From contig JADNRV010000041.1 in assembly GCA_015499995.1 (NCBI GenBank), positions 1 through 64,000 on the forward strand: a stretch of 64,000 nt of DNA, given 5' to 3'. Source of the DNA: Flammula alnicola (lineage: Eukaryota; Basidiomycota; Agaricomycetes; Agaricales; Strophariaceae). Of this stretch, positions 1 through 10,964 are shown piece after piece (within the stretch, counting starts at the first letter, position 1; each line of letters opens with the position of its first letter). The notes beneath the pieces were generated by a model. The model saw only the letters and a list, made by a program, of their open reading frames with translations. It did not search any database and was not told where the DNA came from. The translations under genes were made by a program, and so were the position numbers.

Positions 1-349
1 CTAGCAGTTGATTCGTCGCGTAGAAGCCTCTATGACCCACATGGTCGTGCGCGGCTGTTAGCATATACATGCGTTTCTCTTTCGCGACTACCAGTCTGTG
101 CTTGGCTCCTGCCGACCTATGGTATAATCGTCCTTGGTATATCAAGAATCGCTTCGCGAATCTCAGGAACCGCTCATATTTCTTATTACTCAGATCCGGT
201 GGTCTGAATTTCTTATCCTTCTGCCACCTCATTACAAACTCGATGTTATTGTCTTGGTCGCGCGCACTATCCGTCCGATGGTCTTCAGGATAAGCGACGC
301 CCTTGTTTTTCAATTCATCTTCGTCGGGTAGCATAAGCGTTACCACTAG
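1..349 (-). pseudogene. Gypsy integrase, N-terminal zinc-binding part (partial)
   Basis: Translated from 349 down to 1, the frame stays open and ends at the window edge with the motif AHDHVGHRGFYAT. This matches the first half of the HHCC zinc-binding domain of Ty3/gypsy integrases (H-x3/4-H, GH-x-G-x4-T). Upstream comes a lysine/arginine-rich stretch typical of the RNase H-integrase spacer, including RFAKRFLIYQGRLYHR. The frame overlaps the stop of the upstream block (346-348) in the -1 direction. That could be a mutation or a relic of frameshifting; given the other breaks, mutation is likelier. The catalytic core and chromodomain, if present, are outside the window. Confidence 0.75.
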
Positions 350-720
350 CTGCTGCACATAAGCGCGCGCACAGGTCCTAGCACTTCTTTGTTTTCGTTC
401 AAATGTCTTTCCAGTAGTGTTTTCTCTCCTAGTCTGTATACATCGGCTTCAGCCAATTCTTGTGAAAAGCAGCTTATAGATACGGCGATCCCACTGTAGC
501 TTTCATCCATTTCAATCTGCTCTAGGATTTCCGCCAGTAGTACTGCATGAGGGTCCGATGCGCCATCGGCCACTATTTTTAGTTCACTTTTGATTGACGC
601 CGAAGATATACTTTGGAAGAAGCCTTTTCGGTTATCAATTTCATTAACAAAGTCCTCAATTGGTAATGGCTGCGGCTCCGTAGGATCTGCGATCACTAAC
701 TCTATGGGTCCGTGGTCATC
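346..720 (-). pseudogene. Gypsy pol segment between RNase H and integrase
   Basis: A roughly 120-codon block follows the RNase H domain. Its start (DDHGPIELVIADPTEPQPLPIEDF) joins the end of the RT-RNase H frame only if a one-base frameshift near position 720 is allowed. In elements of this type the region is an acidic linker that precedes the integrase zinc finger. No catalytic motif is expected or seen. It ends in TAG at 346-348, where the integrase frame takes over by overlap. Confidence 0.65.
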
Positions 721-2102
721 AATGTCTCCTCGTCTGTTGGCTCAGGGTCCGGATCATTTGGCTGCTTGTAACGGCGCGAAAGTCCGTCAGGTCCAAAGGT
801 CTTTCCAGCTTTGTGCCTCAGGGTGAAGTGGAACATCCCAATCTGTTCAATCCATCGGTTAATTACCGCATTAGGCATCATGTCAGGATGTTGTAACATC
901 CCAGCAATGTACTTGGCGTCTGTCTCGACTACTAATTTTCGGCAACCAATTAACCATTTTCGATTGTTCTCGAGGGCACGCTTTAATCCGAACAGCTCAC
1001 GCTTCGGTTGGGAGTAGCGCGCTTCTCTGTCATTCATTGTAATGGACCCAAATCTCGCATAGTAGTGTTTCTTGGCATCATTTATATCTTCTTGGAAGAC
1101 ATAGAAACCTATTGCTATGTAAGAGCTGTCCACGGCCAACACTACATCTCCTTGTCCTTCATAATCGATAGCTTTCAACGCGTATGCGTTCTGTGCTCCA
1201 TCCTTCAATAATTTTACAGACTCCTCTTGGTCCGGTCCCCAAACAAATGGTTCGCGACTATGCGTTAGTCTTTGTAGGAACCTGGCCCTGATCGCATAAT
1301 TAGAGATGTAACTGCGCAGTACGCCGACAGTACCGAGGAAACCTCTGACCTGGGATAGGTCCGCAAATTCGTCCCAATCCATGATCTGCTTTACGCGCTC
1401 CGTGGTTGGTTTGCGTCCTTCCATAGTGCACAAGTGACCGACTACGGTAATATCTGCTGCGCATATTACTGATTTATATCCTGAAAATGTGCCGCCGCAA
1501 TATTTCATGCGTTGCACTACCCGATTGACATTCTGCATATGTTCCCATACGAAGCGTCTAATTCCCGGGTTTTCTGGTATCATCTCATAAGTGCCATCTT
1601 TATTTTGGTAGCGAGTCAGAGGTCCTCTGACAGGTACATCATCGATATAAGGTATCGTAAAATCGGGTGTCTCTTCTTTCAAAATAAATGTAACATCATC
1701 ATGAAAGATGGGAACGGAGTTTGTCCAGCCCATAGGTAAGGTTACCAAGCGCATAGCGCCGTAGGGAGTCTGGAATGTAGTAAGATCGCGCGACTGCTCT
1801 GCTAGCTGTCGTTCATCATATCCCACATATAAATCAAACATTCCGCCGCAAGCTCGGCCTGCAAAATGCGCGGCTAATTCTTCTGTTGCGGGCGGAAGGC
1901 CGGAGTGCGCGATGGTTACCTTGTTCAAGGGTTCCAAACTATGCACGATCCTGAGCTTCCCATTTTTCTTGGCCACGGTAAACCAGCGAGATCGATACGG
2001 GGAGTTCGAAGGCTCGTAGACCTGTGATTTTTCCTTGGACCTGATGATCTTACATACTTCATCATAAATTCCCGGGGAATTGGGATATTTCTTTCTACCC
2101 AC
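702..2102 (-). pseudogene. Gypsy reverse transcriptase-RNase H
   Basis: A 466-codon open block. The RT part shows WFTVAKKNGKLRIVHSLEPLN, then FQTPYGAMRLVTLPMGWTNS, then the catalytic YIDDV near residue 145. Next comes the VVGHL...GFLGT thumb/connection region. RNase H follows with the first aspartate in LAVDSS, the glutamate in KRELFGLKRAL and the aspartate in ETDAKY, ending in a DGLSRR motif that is classic for Ty3/gypsy. As a domain it is uninterrupted, but it is cut off by frameshift from the blocks on both sides (about 2106 and 720), so no functional polyprotein can be made. Confidence 0.9.
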
Positions 2103-2127
2103 GGCTTATGTTCTATGGTAGGAATGA

Positions 2128-2643
2128 CTACGGGAGGGAAGAAGTCTTCCCTGAATTTTCCTCGTCATCATCCTCCCAAGCGAACGCCTGGTTTTGTTCC
2201 GCGATGAGCTGATGTACCAGCTTGCGTTCTTCTGGTAACAAGAAGTCTCCCTCGTGTACTTTATCCATCGCGTCTTTTCTTTCTTGTGTATATCTTCCTT
2301 TGGGCTCAAAATCAGGTGGGTTTTTACTAAGCTTGGGCATATCCGCTAACGGATCTCCCTTGATTTCCCGCTTGATCCTGTACTGCTCTGGCAGAGACGC
2401 ATAAACCGGCTTTACTTTCAAAGCGACTGGTTTATATTTCTTTCCTAAGTAGACTGATGCCGCTGGCCCTTGGTCCTCTTTTTCTAGCTTACCAGGATAG
2501 ATTTGGTTAAGGTAGGATTCGATTTCTACACGCTCGCCTCCTTCTATGACCTCCTCATCTAGCGCGCATGATAAAAAGGCGAGCCTTTTTCCTTCATCCG
2601 TGAATGTTCCATTATCTTTGTGCTGTGCGTATCGCACGCGCAA
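2128..2643 (-). pseudogene. Gypsy pol, region between protease and RT
   Basis: A 171-codon block ends in KVHEGDFLLPEERKLVHQLIAEQNQAFAWEDDD, the conserved lead-in to the RT of fungal gypsy elements (LLPEE..L......E..AFAW). Its centre holds KKYKPVALKVKPV and a proline-rich LADMPKLSKNPPDFEPKGRYTQERKDAMD segment. It leaves the RT frame near 2106-2128 by an indel. It has no enzymatic motif of its own; it links protease and RT in the polyprotein. Confidence 0.75.
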
Positions 2644-2743
2644 CTTTTTCTCGTCTCTACAAGTCTATCATCATCACTACCTCTCCTTCATCTGGGATAA
2701 GTTCCTCGAGGTTATCTAAAAAGCCTGGGCGCTTTCAGGGGCG

Positions 2744-3139
2744 TCATTTTATGCTTCCTCCTGAACTGCACGGGTTCTCACCGCGTTCATATGTAGGTAG
2801 GCACACTCGCTTCCCAGTATTAGGATCCGTGATAGTGATAGTCTGACTACCATCCATCTCATTTTGAATCCCACTTCGGGTAAGCGCGTCAAACGGTCTC
2901 CCCAACAAAACTCGGTAAGCAGGGTTTTTAAGAATATGTACCTGCAAGTAGAGCATAAGTCCACCAAGATTAAATGGTACATCTCTTGCCAGTCCCAGCG
3001 TCCTGTTTGTTGATCCGTTCGCACTCTGCATATTAACCGTGATCCCTGGGTTCCAGGTTAAGCCTAGTTCAATAGCGACTTCCTCAGCCATAGACACGAT
3101 CTGTGAACCGGGATCCACTACTGCCTCCTCTTGACCCAT
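2744..3139 (-). pseudogene. Gypsy aspartic protease
   Basis: A 131-codon block has VDPGSQIVSM near residue 8, a variant of the catalytic D-[ST]-G-[ST] with proline in the second place. LGLARDVPFNLGGL is the flap region, and YRVLLGRPF is the ILG.PF-type motif that closes retroviral-type proteases. The enzyme would cut the Gag-Pol polyprotein. It begins right after a break from the upstream linker block (3172-3942) and stops before the pre-RT block. The DPGS variant occurs in fungal gypsy elements, so on its own it is not proof of inactivation. Confidence 0.75.
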
Positions 3140-3171
3140 TTGATTGATCTTCGGATAGATAGACCTAAGAG

Positions 3172-3942
3172 CTAAGGATTCCTTGCGACTATAGGTTCAT
3201 CGGGCAACGCTCCGTCGTGTTCTTGTATGAACTGCAACACCGGATCGCTTGCTATGTTCCAATTTGGGTTTGGCTGCCCGGTATCTTCCCAATCCTCGAG
3301 CGCATCATTTTTAAACTGCAGATCGTGTGCGAATGTCACCCTTGGTGCAGAAGCGGCATTCCTGCGTGGCTGCTCATATTCTTCATCTAAAATCTCCTCT
3401 ATCAAGACTGGCTGTCTGGTTTTAGTTATCTTTTTAGCGAACGCTTTAGTGACCGGACTATCTGGCGAACCGAAAAGGTTCTTGAGTGGTACGGTTACTG
3501 GCGTGTCTAGGATAGCAGCCAATATCTTTTCCGAGTCGACTTCATCTTCTATGGGTGCACGGTTTTTGTATGCCGGCCCCGGTCTCGTTTCTACATCTCT
3601 AGGCTTAGGCGCGCCTGTGGGTCGTGTAACATATCGTAATGCTGGGACGTCCACATATGGCAACTCCTTGGGCCTTGGTGGATCAATTACCGCTTTAGGT
3701 AATACCTTGGGCGCTACCTGATCTCTTTTGCTTCTTCGGGGTGGACCTCTCCGCACGTCCTCCTCCTCTTGCTCATCGCTCTCCTCATCTTCTGATTCTT
3801 CTATTTCTACTCGACTCTTGCGGTTTCTGTCCTCAGGGGCCTTGGGTCTTCCGGAAGAGGTCGGTTTCTTCGCAGTCCCAGGCTTTCCCATCCTTGAACT
3901 ATTCAAAAACCCGACAGTTCTCTTCTTCCTCCTCAATCCCAT
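3172..3942 (-). pseudogene. Gypsy Gag-Pol linker, charged low-complexity
   Basis: A 256-codon block starts with a strongly acidic and basic tract (EIEESEDEESDEQEEEDVRR), then runs of prolines. It ends in a conserved-looking segment (ADSEKILAAILDTPV-like, NLFGSPD, RKNAASAPRVTF-like). It lies between the Gag zinc knuckle and the protease, where fungal gypsy elements often carry a poorly conserved spacer. No enzymatic domain is recognisable. It is assigned to the element by position, strand and the continuing pol order. Confidence 0.55.
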
Positions 3943-4017
3943 CCAGGGGTGAGGGCTCCCTTTCTTCCGCTATCATTCTATCCACGGTCTCTCTTCCTAA
4001 TAGCTGCGCTAACCCAT

Positions 4018-4754
4018 TCAATAGTTGCGAAACCCTTGGTCCTGCATGTCTGGTAGCATCATATCCTGGTTTTGGTCGCTTCCCTGATAGAAGGATTGCA
4101 TATTTACTTTCGCCATTGGTATAATACCCGGCCTAGTTTTATACAATTGTTCCACTACTTCCTTGCGCGATTTCTCACCGTCTGTAGGTAGTGGGGAACC
4201 ATCAGGTAGCTTCAACCACCTGTCTATGCGCTTTATCCATTTCAGATCCAAGTGTTTAAGCGCGTGCGGACACTCGTGCATCCTGTGCCCCATTTCTTTG
4301 CAATAGTAGCACCCATCGGGATACTGTCTGCTATTACTAGCTCCTGGGCTATACGCATTATTCCTTGGGTATTGTTGTTGGTAAGAGTAAGGTTGCGAGG
4401 TTCCTGCCTGTGGCTGGATCGCTTGAGTTTTTATTGCTGAGATTAGCTGCTCAAAGCGTCGGTCCATCACTTGGCTGTACTGTCGCATCTCCTGTTGCTG
4501 CTGCTGTTGGATTTTTAGGGAATCCGCCAGTCTGGCTACAGTCTCCTCCATTTTAATAGTGTCTTCTCTTCGTTCGCCCGAAACCCGCGAACCAAATCCT
4601 CGCTCATCCTTTCGAGCGGCTGTGAGGACCGTCTCGCTATGATAACCGCGGTTTCGATCACTTCTTCCATTTGTAGCGATCTTCTACCTGGTTCTCCAGC
4701 AGCTGTTGTTGCTGTCGTCGCGCTTGTAGACGCTCCTTTGCGTCTGCCAATCAT
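4018..4754 (-). pseudogene. Gypsy Gag, C-terminal half with CCHC zinc knuckle
   Basis: Two overlapping frames (4536-4754 and 4018-4551) join across a frameshift. The second has a glutamine-rich coiled stretch, then CYYCKEMGHRMHEC, a C-x2-C-x4-H-x4-C zinc knuckle that binds RNA. The conserved tail (LKHLDLKWIKRIDRWLKLPDGSPLP) is typical of agaricomycete gypsy Gags. The first part carries low-complexity threonine/alanine residues, then ETAVIIARRSSQPLERMSEDLVRGF. The product would form the virus-like particle; this copy is broken. Confidence 0.75.
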
Positions 4755-4887
4755 CCATCTTGTCTTTCAGTCTTTGCTGAAATTCTTCCGACAGGCATCC
4801 TAGGAACTCCGTCACTAGCTCTTTATTTGACATAAGCGCTGGGTTACCAACAGTTTTTCGGCTTCTGCAACGAACGCTCGTTTCAGA

Positions 4888-5605
4888 CTAATAGAGCATG
4901 AAGGTCTTGCCTAGGAATCCCATGCGCCCGGCTTTCTCTGCGCATATCTTTTTGAACCGTAAAAGCGAGCCTCTTTCGAGTGCGGCAGCTTCTGGATAGC
5001 TTTTTATGACTTCGTCTCTAAAAGCTTTCCAGGCTCCGGCTTTGTACTCGTCAAATGCGCTCCATTCTGCTTCAGTTTCCGCTGGGGCATATTTGCCTAG
5101 TAGCCTTATTTTCTCCTTGTCATCCATGATGAATGGTAGAATAGAGATCCTCCATGCGAGATATAAATCTCAGCAATTGGACTCCTTGTCTGGATCAAAC
5201 TTCGGCGCATCTCTTGTTTCTGGTGCTGGCATACCCATTTAGTAGATCTAGTTGGTACGTTTGGCGTCTGGAAAAGTTCTTGGGTAATATCTTCATCTTC
5301 CTCTTCTGGTGGGGAGGTCGCTCTTTGTGTAGGTACAGAAGCCGTCCTGGATAATATCCTGCGAGGTGCGCTTTGAATATTATTGAAGGATCTAACTTTC
5401 TGGCTGTAGTCGAGCGGGTTTTCTCTCTCGAGACTGGTTCTTTCTTCTTTGGTAATGGTAAAGGTAAGGGTTCTGTCCCTGCCCTTATAGAATTATAAGT
5501 GGTGCGTGGTGCTGGTGCTCTTGATGAAGAGGCTACCGCTGACGCTGGCTTATTGGCGCTCTTGTTCCCCTTGTTAGGATTACTTGAGCCCTCAATTTTG
5601 TATGG
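4888..5605 (-). pseudogene. Gypsy Gag, N-terminal half
   Basis: The best block (4888-5127) has LLGKYAPAETEAEWSAFDEYK, then a helical segment (AWKAFRDEVIKSYPEAA) typical of retrotransposon Gag matrix/capsid. Upstream, other frames continue the protein: a Ser/Ala/Pro-rich start around 5605, then PPEEEDEDITQELFQTP and MGMPAPETRDAPKFDPDKES. At least three frameshifts separate these pieces, two of them flanking LYSTIHHG at about 5130. A plausible N-terminus lies near 5600, but no single start can be fixed. Confidence 0.6.
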
Positions 5606-5640
5606 TTTTAACTGTTAAACGATTCAAATCCTATACAGGT

Positions 5641-6082
5641 TGAAGCACGACTTTCTGTATGAATAATCGACACCTCTTTTACCGCTACCTCGTATCAAAT
5701 ATCTTAGAAACCCCCCCTCGCGGTGGGCTCCAGATAAAGATGCTTAGTGCAGGGTGTGTGTGAACTACTAGATAATCAAGTAGTCGCTTTCAATAGACTT
5801 TGTAAGGTCTATTAAAGAGATACTATCGAATCCGACTTGCTTCACTTTTAATAACTACTTTACTACACTCAAACACCCAAATCAATGTTTAGTTGACTTA
5901 GTTCGTCCAAGGGGAGGATAATAGTTTTTATAATATCGATACCTGATAGTAGGTGCGCGATAAAAGAAGGTGTTTAACTTATGTAACGGCTCAGGCAAGG
6001 CCTTAGGCATGTTTATAGTCAATGGGTCGTTTTAAGTCCAATAGACTTGTGTAAATTCTGGTCTGGTACTCGGAAATTAGTG

Positions 6083-6087
<5 letters not shown>
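5641..6087 (-). other. Non-coding stretch upstream of gypsy Gag; possible 5' LTR or leader
   Basis: No coding frame is supported. On the minus strand it lies directly before Gag, where a 5' LTR and primer-binding site would be expected. I could not fix TG...CA borders or a tRNA-complementary primer site, and no second LTR is present to compare. Confidence 0.35.
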
Positions 6088-6117
<30 letters not shown>

Positions 6118-6184
6118 ACAATTTTATACCGGTGCACGTAAGCAGTCCGGTCCCTAACTAATACAAACGGAGGCGGTAAACTAC
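6088..6184 (-). mobile_element. Very short LINE 3' end with poly(A), minus strand
   Basis: A T-run at about 6088-6110, followed by the complement of the LINE terminus (TTGTATTAGTTAG ... GTTGATTTAAA), shows the last ~97 bp of a LINE in minus orientation. It abuts the plus-strand LINE A with no spacer. It is either an extremely 5'-truncated insertion or one arm of a head-to-head joint insertion. Confidence 0.85.
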
Positions 6185-6191
6185 GCAAAGG

Positions 6192-6527
6192 TGCTGGAGG
6201 TGGGGCCATCCATCCAACGTCTGCAGGGCTCCCCAGCCCCGCTGCGCTCATTGCTCCGGGCCACACGAGGAGGAGGTACATCGTATCGCCGCTTCGTGTT
6301 GCAAGGGAAATCCAAAGGCAACTCCGCCAGTACCACCCACTCCTACTGGTACGGACTGCCCTCATGCCCCGCGCTGCCCTAATTGTAAGGGCGCGCATAA
6401 ACCTTACGACAGAAAGTGTCATTTCTGGCACAACCGGTACGATCGTGAATGGATCGATGCCAAATATGCCCAGGTACGTGATTATTGGAATCAACGTCGT
6501 GCACTCCACTCACAAAACGTAGCTTAA
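6192..6527 (+). pseudogene. LINE A ORF1 C-terminus, three zinc knuckles
   Basis: The frame reads CWRWGHPSNVCRAPQPRC AHCSGPHEEEVHRIAASCC ... CPNCKGAHKPYDRKC and ends NVA-TAA at 6525-6527. Three C-x2-C-x3/4-H-x4-6-C knuckles are visible. They form the nucleic-acid-binding end of the LINE ORF1 (Gag-like) protein. The N-terminal three quarters are missing. The stop TAA shares its last A with the ORF2 start ATG (6527-6529). Confidence 0.8.
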
Positions 6528-7564
6528 TGCAGGCACAAATGCTTGATGAGATACGGGTTCTGAGTTGGAATGTGGCGAGGGACGGGGTGTCCCTCGATGT
6601 AATACTTAGCACTTGTACGAATATATACGATGTGTTATTCATCCAGGAGCCTCCATGGAGGCACATAAGAACCGCCCCGTCTGCGAAGAGCAGAAAGGGT
6701 GAAGATGTAGTCGGTGCGCCTAACCATCCAGAATGGTTGGCAATGGTGCGCCCCACCACCCCTGACGAGCGACCTCGGGTCATGACCTATGTTTCGACTA
6801 GGCTGGCCCGATATCGCCCGGCTCAACGAAGGGATATTATTGATCATCCCGACATCATGGTTCTCTCGCTCTCATCGGGCGAGAGTTCCTTCTACCTTCT
6901 GAACGTGTATTCAGATTCCGACCATGGGGCTATTAACTGGCTTCGTGATCACGATCGAGATCTTCCCCGCTGTCATTTGATGATGGGAGATTTCAACTCG
7001 CACTCTCCAGATTGGGACCCCGGTTCCGCTCGGGAGGGATGTGCCTTATCGCTGCAGCAATCTGCGGCTATCCTTGGGCTCGAGCTTGCCGCCTTCGGCA
7101 ATCCTGGGCCCACACACATTCCGAGAGATCGCACCAAACGAAGCACGGTGATTGATCTGGCCTTTGTTCCCCCCGATCAGGTTGTGAACGAATCTACAGT
7201 CCGATGCCCGGACATCCAGCTTAAGTCGGATCATATTCCGATCTATACTACACTGGACATCCTTCCCGCCCCTGAAGGGGCGGTTCGGATGTCTCTTCCT
7301 ACGGAGTCTGTTCAGGCCTTCGTTAATTCTATCACTTCGGGACTGGCGGCTATAGATCCGCTGGCCCCGATGACTACCGAGGATCAGATTGAAACTGCGG
7401 CTCAAGAAGTGGCGCGGATTTTCTCGGATGCATGGTCTGCCCATGCTAAAGAGACCTCTATTACTAAGCGCTCGAAGCCCTGGTGGTCCCAGGAATGCTC
7501 TGACGCCCTGCTCAAATTTCGTGGGGATCGCTCCCCGAGAATTGGAAATCCTTTCGGAAGTTAG
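6527..7564 (+). pseudogene. LINE A ORF2, AP-type endonuclease domain
   Basis: It starts at the ATG overlapping the ORF1 stop. The APE-like endonuclease motifs are all present: SWNVARDG (catalytic Asn), FIQEPPW (catalytic Glu), GDFNSHSPDWD (Asp/Asn) and KSDHIPI (catalytic His). It would nick target DNA to prime reverse transcription. The domain is intact to about residue 335. A one-base deletion near 7535 (CCCCGAGA where copy E has CCCCTGAGA) then shifts the frame to a stop at 7562-7564. The RT continues in another frame. Confidence 0.9.
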
Positions 7565-9179
7565 TCCGGGAAACGAAACGGGTTTTCTTCGATGATCGCA
7601 TTGGAGAGATCGCGGGCACTAATAAGCGACCGTGGGACCTTATGAATTGGGTCCAACAACGGAAGCTCCCTCCCAGTGAGGCTATCCAGTACCGTGGAGA
7701 GCCTTGCAACGATCTGCCTGCCCTGTGGGATGCCCTACATGGCACGTACAATTCAGCGTCGGATAGAACATACGATGCTGCTCTCTTGGAGTCCATCCTG
7801 CAACTTCCTGTTCGGGAATGGGCTCCCTTCTCCCCGCTGGAACTCACGGAAGCTCTTTCTGCGTGTTCCGGTCTTTCTTCTCCGGGTCCGGATCATGTCA
7901 ATTGGTCCCACCTGAAGAAGATTGTACGTCGGGACCCTCACTCTGTGGAGGTCCTTATCTCGATTGCCAATGCCTGCATGCGTGTGGGTCATTGGCCGTC
8001 GCCCTTTAAGGAGTCTATGTCGGTTATTATCCCCAAACCCGGCAAGCCCTCGTACTCTACCCCTAAGGCGTTCAGGCCCATTGTGCTTCTGAATACTGTG
8101 GGGAAACTCATCGAGAAAATGATCTCGAACCGCATTCAGTTCGACGCTGTCGGGCAGGATATATTTCACCCGAATCAGGTCGGAGGCGTCAGGGGACGCT
8201 CCACCGAAGACGCGGGTCTGTTTTTGACACACATGGTGAGGGCTGGGTGGGCTAGAGGGCTGAGGACTAGCGTCCTTGCCTTTGACCTTGCTCAGTTCTT
8301 TCCTTCTCTTAACACGAGGTTCTCGTGATCATTCTCCGGAAGCTTGGCTTTCCACCGCTGGTGGTCAAGTTTTTCAGTTCTTATCTGGTAGAAAGGAAGA
8401 CGCAGTATGCGTGGAATTCCTTCCTGTCAGACCCTCTGCAGGCAGACGTGGGCGTGGGACAGGGCTCTGCCCTGTCCCCTGTCTTGTCGGCCATTTACTT
8501 GGCGCCTATCATGCGTCTTTTCTACAAGAGGTGCCGTGAGATTCATCTTGCGGTTGACCTTCTGTCATATGTGGACGATGGTACCCTGATTTCTCAGGAG
8601 ACCGGACTCGATCCCAATGTTGTAAACCTTCGTAAGGCTTACAAGATTATATTTGAGCTTTTTACCAAGTTCGCCTTGCTCTGGAGCACGCGAAGTCGGA
8701 GATTTTTCACTTCGACAACACGGCTTCAGTTTACAACCCTGCCATTGATTTGGGTGAAGAACCCTACACTGCAGGCAAATGGCTCAAGCCTAAGCCGTTC
8801 TGGCGATATCTTGGGTTTTATTTTGATCGCAAGCTCACTTTTAAGGAGCATGTGAGATATTATTCCACCAAGGGATTCACATCGGTTGTATCGATGAGAA
8901 TGCTTGGGTCTTCTACCAGAGGGCTGCCGCCACATCTTAAGCGCCTCCTCTACCGCACGTGCGTTATCCCCATAATTACTTATGGTTACCGCATGTGGTA
9001 TTTCCGCAAGGCTCGAAATAAAGGGCTTATTGCGCAACTTACCAACGTTCAGCGTAAGGCTGGGCTCTGGATTACTGGGTGCTTCCGCACTTCTCCCTCG
9101 TATGGCGTCGAGGCCCTCGCCGGCCTTCTGCCCATGCCCCTACTTCTGGACAGGCTGAACTCTCGGGCAGTTGCCCGGA

Positions 9180-9182
<3 letters not shown>
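7565..9182 (+). pseudogene. LINE A ORF2, reverse transcriptase domain, frameshifted
   Basis: The RT blocks are all readable across three frames: FRPIVLLNTVGKLIEKM, NQVGGVRGRSTEDAG, VLAFDLAQFFPSL (first catalytic Asp), GVGQGSALSPVLSAIYLAP, and the catalytic LSYVDDGT. Compared with the 636-codon open RT of LINE E (58937-60780), single-base losses occur near 8313 (after SLN) and near 8680 (FAL-LW). The domain is cut at 9182 by LINE B. The part beyond the insertion resumes at 10951/10965. Confidence 0.85.
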
Positions 9183-9240
<58 letters not shown>

Positions 9241-10950
9241 ACAATTTTATTCCGAAGCTCGATCGCAGCTCGGACTCTAACTAATACAAACGAGTACGCT
9301 ACAATACCCAATGCAAAAGAAAGAATTGGTCGCTCGCAGGGGAGCGTGCGGCGCGCGCGAGCGCGACGCGGGCGAGACTGCACTGCAGCCTGAAACCCAA
9401 ATAGCGGACCTCGCAGCTCAGGAAATACAAACGCGCGGCGTTGTTAACGCTACCGAACGTAAGGTAGATATGGATTAAAAGGGTGGACAGGGGGGTCACC
9501 CAGATGAAGTCGGAGCCTGCCCGGCTCTCCCCACTTCGTTGGCAAACTCGACGTTGTCGTTACACCATGGCGGGTCCTCCAAGTGATGCGTGCCATAGAC
9601 TCAGAGAGTCACAGGCGAAGCCATGCAACGAACACGGCTGCGGCCCTCGCGGGATTTATCACACCACAATGGAAACACCTTTGGGCACTAGGTCTTGGGC
9701 CAGGGCCCCAACGACACCTAGGATCACCCCCCGTCCAGAGTCCCTCATCCGACTCCGGCCTGGGGCCGATTGAACGCAAACGCACTAGGGTTGTCGCTCA
9801 AAAATTTCTCAAGACCCCATACTAGGTACGGGGCCCTGTGAGGTAGCATCAAGAGCTTGGGGCACTTGAAAATATGTGCACGAGTCTGTGGATATTTCCC
9901 GCACACGCACCCGAGAGCCAACGGGTCGTCGATTTTGAACCGCTCGTAGTACGAGCCGATCGGAGCATGATTCGTTATTACACGGCACATGCGGGCGAAC
10001 AACTGAGAGTTGCGGCCGCCGACTTCAAGCCACGGCCCACCGCGAACGGGGGTCGGACGGAGAGGATTACCCTTTAGATCCTCTAACTCCAAGAAATTGG
10101 AGCCAAGTAAATTGGGAACCTCGTCGACCTCTGTCGACCAGGCATCCCGCGCTACAGTGTCAGCTTTATTCTTAAGCCAAGCGATAGATAGAGGGGTATT
10201 CGGTGCAACAGGTACACCGGGAAACCCCAAGACGAGGTCATGAGCCTCTTGATGGATGTCCCACTCCATATCGGAGGGGGACTCTGCAAAAACGACTTTA
10301 CGGTTACCACCCCCTGGAACCATCGTTCAAGTGTCCGACACACGATCAGAGACGAGCCCTGATGAGAATGCGGGGAAGGATCCACGGCCATTCGAGCAGC
10401 ATGCATCGAATCCGTGAAATAACTATCCTGGTGACGTCTCCGAATGCTACCATTGCGGAAATGGCCACCGAGATGGCATCGAGCTCAGCATCAGTGCTAA
10501 TAGCTCGTCCGGAAGAGTGACATCTGGCTAAGACCAGCGCACCCTGCCGTTTGATAACAATGCCGTTGGCGGCCTGCCAGGGCCCCGGAGGGACCGAGCC
10601 GTCGACACCAGCATATGCGGTTCCTGGCTCATCGTCACACTTTTCGATGAGTTTGTCCAGTACGATTTTCCACGCAGCATCAGGGTCTTCGGCCCTGCTG
10701 ATACGGGGTTTAGCCATCCATGTAAACCGGCTCGCATGCCGATCCATTAGACGATATCCAGGCCTGGCGTCTGGAGCAAAAGGCTCCAGTTCCTCCAGAC
10801 CAGCGGGGTGGAACAATGCATTGCCCACAAGTCCGCCGCGCAACTTTCACGTTGACGCTCGGTAAATTCTCAATCGCCATCTTGTGAGGGACGGCTCTCT
10901 TAAGTAGAGGAGCAGCCATAAATGACCGGACCGGGTGTGTATCAGACAAG
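9183..10950 (-). mobile_element. LINE B, 5'-truncated copy nested in LINE A
   Basis: It begins with a 53-nt T-run (poly(A) on the minus strand), then the complement of the LINE 3' UTR, the C-terminal domain and RNase H. It ends at the complement of CTTGTCTGATACACAC. The 14-bp sequence AGTTGCCCGGATCT occurs at 9169-9182 and again at 10951-10964. This is a target-site duplication, because removing LINE B restores an uninterrupted LINE A. Its body is nearly identical to the rest of LINE A on the other strand, so the two form a palindrome of about 1.75 kb per arm. Confidence 0.92.
9772..10870 (-). pseudogene. LINE B RNase H and C-terminal zinc domain
   Basis: RNase H shows YAGVDGS, TDAELDAI and (frame-shifted) FTDSMHAAR, the D-E-D triad. 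The C-terminal part (9745-10323) reads from MVPGGGNRKVVFAESPSDMEWD to ALGCVCGKYPQTRAHIFKC, a C-x1-C-x8-H-x3-C finger kept in all copies of this family. There are frameshifts near 10320 and 10425. It would remove template RNA after reverse transcription in the full ORF2 protein. Confidence 0.8.
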
Positions 10951-10964
10951 AGTTGCCCGGATCT

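Larger units (their letters stand above)
1..5640 (-). mobile_element. Ty3/gypsy LTR retrotransposon, decayed, runs off the left edge
   Basis: Reading leftward on the minus strand the order is Gag (zinc knuckle), aspartic protease, reverse transcriptase, RNase H and the integrase zinc-binding start. This RT-RH-IN order is that of Ty3/gypsy, not copia. The reading frame is broken at least eight times, mostly by single-base shifts between otherwise well-conserved blocks, so the copy is dead. The rest of the integrase and the 3' LTR lie beyond position 1. No LTR pair can be compared inside the window. Confidence 0.9.
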
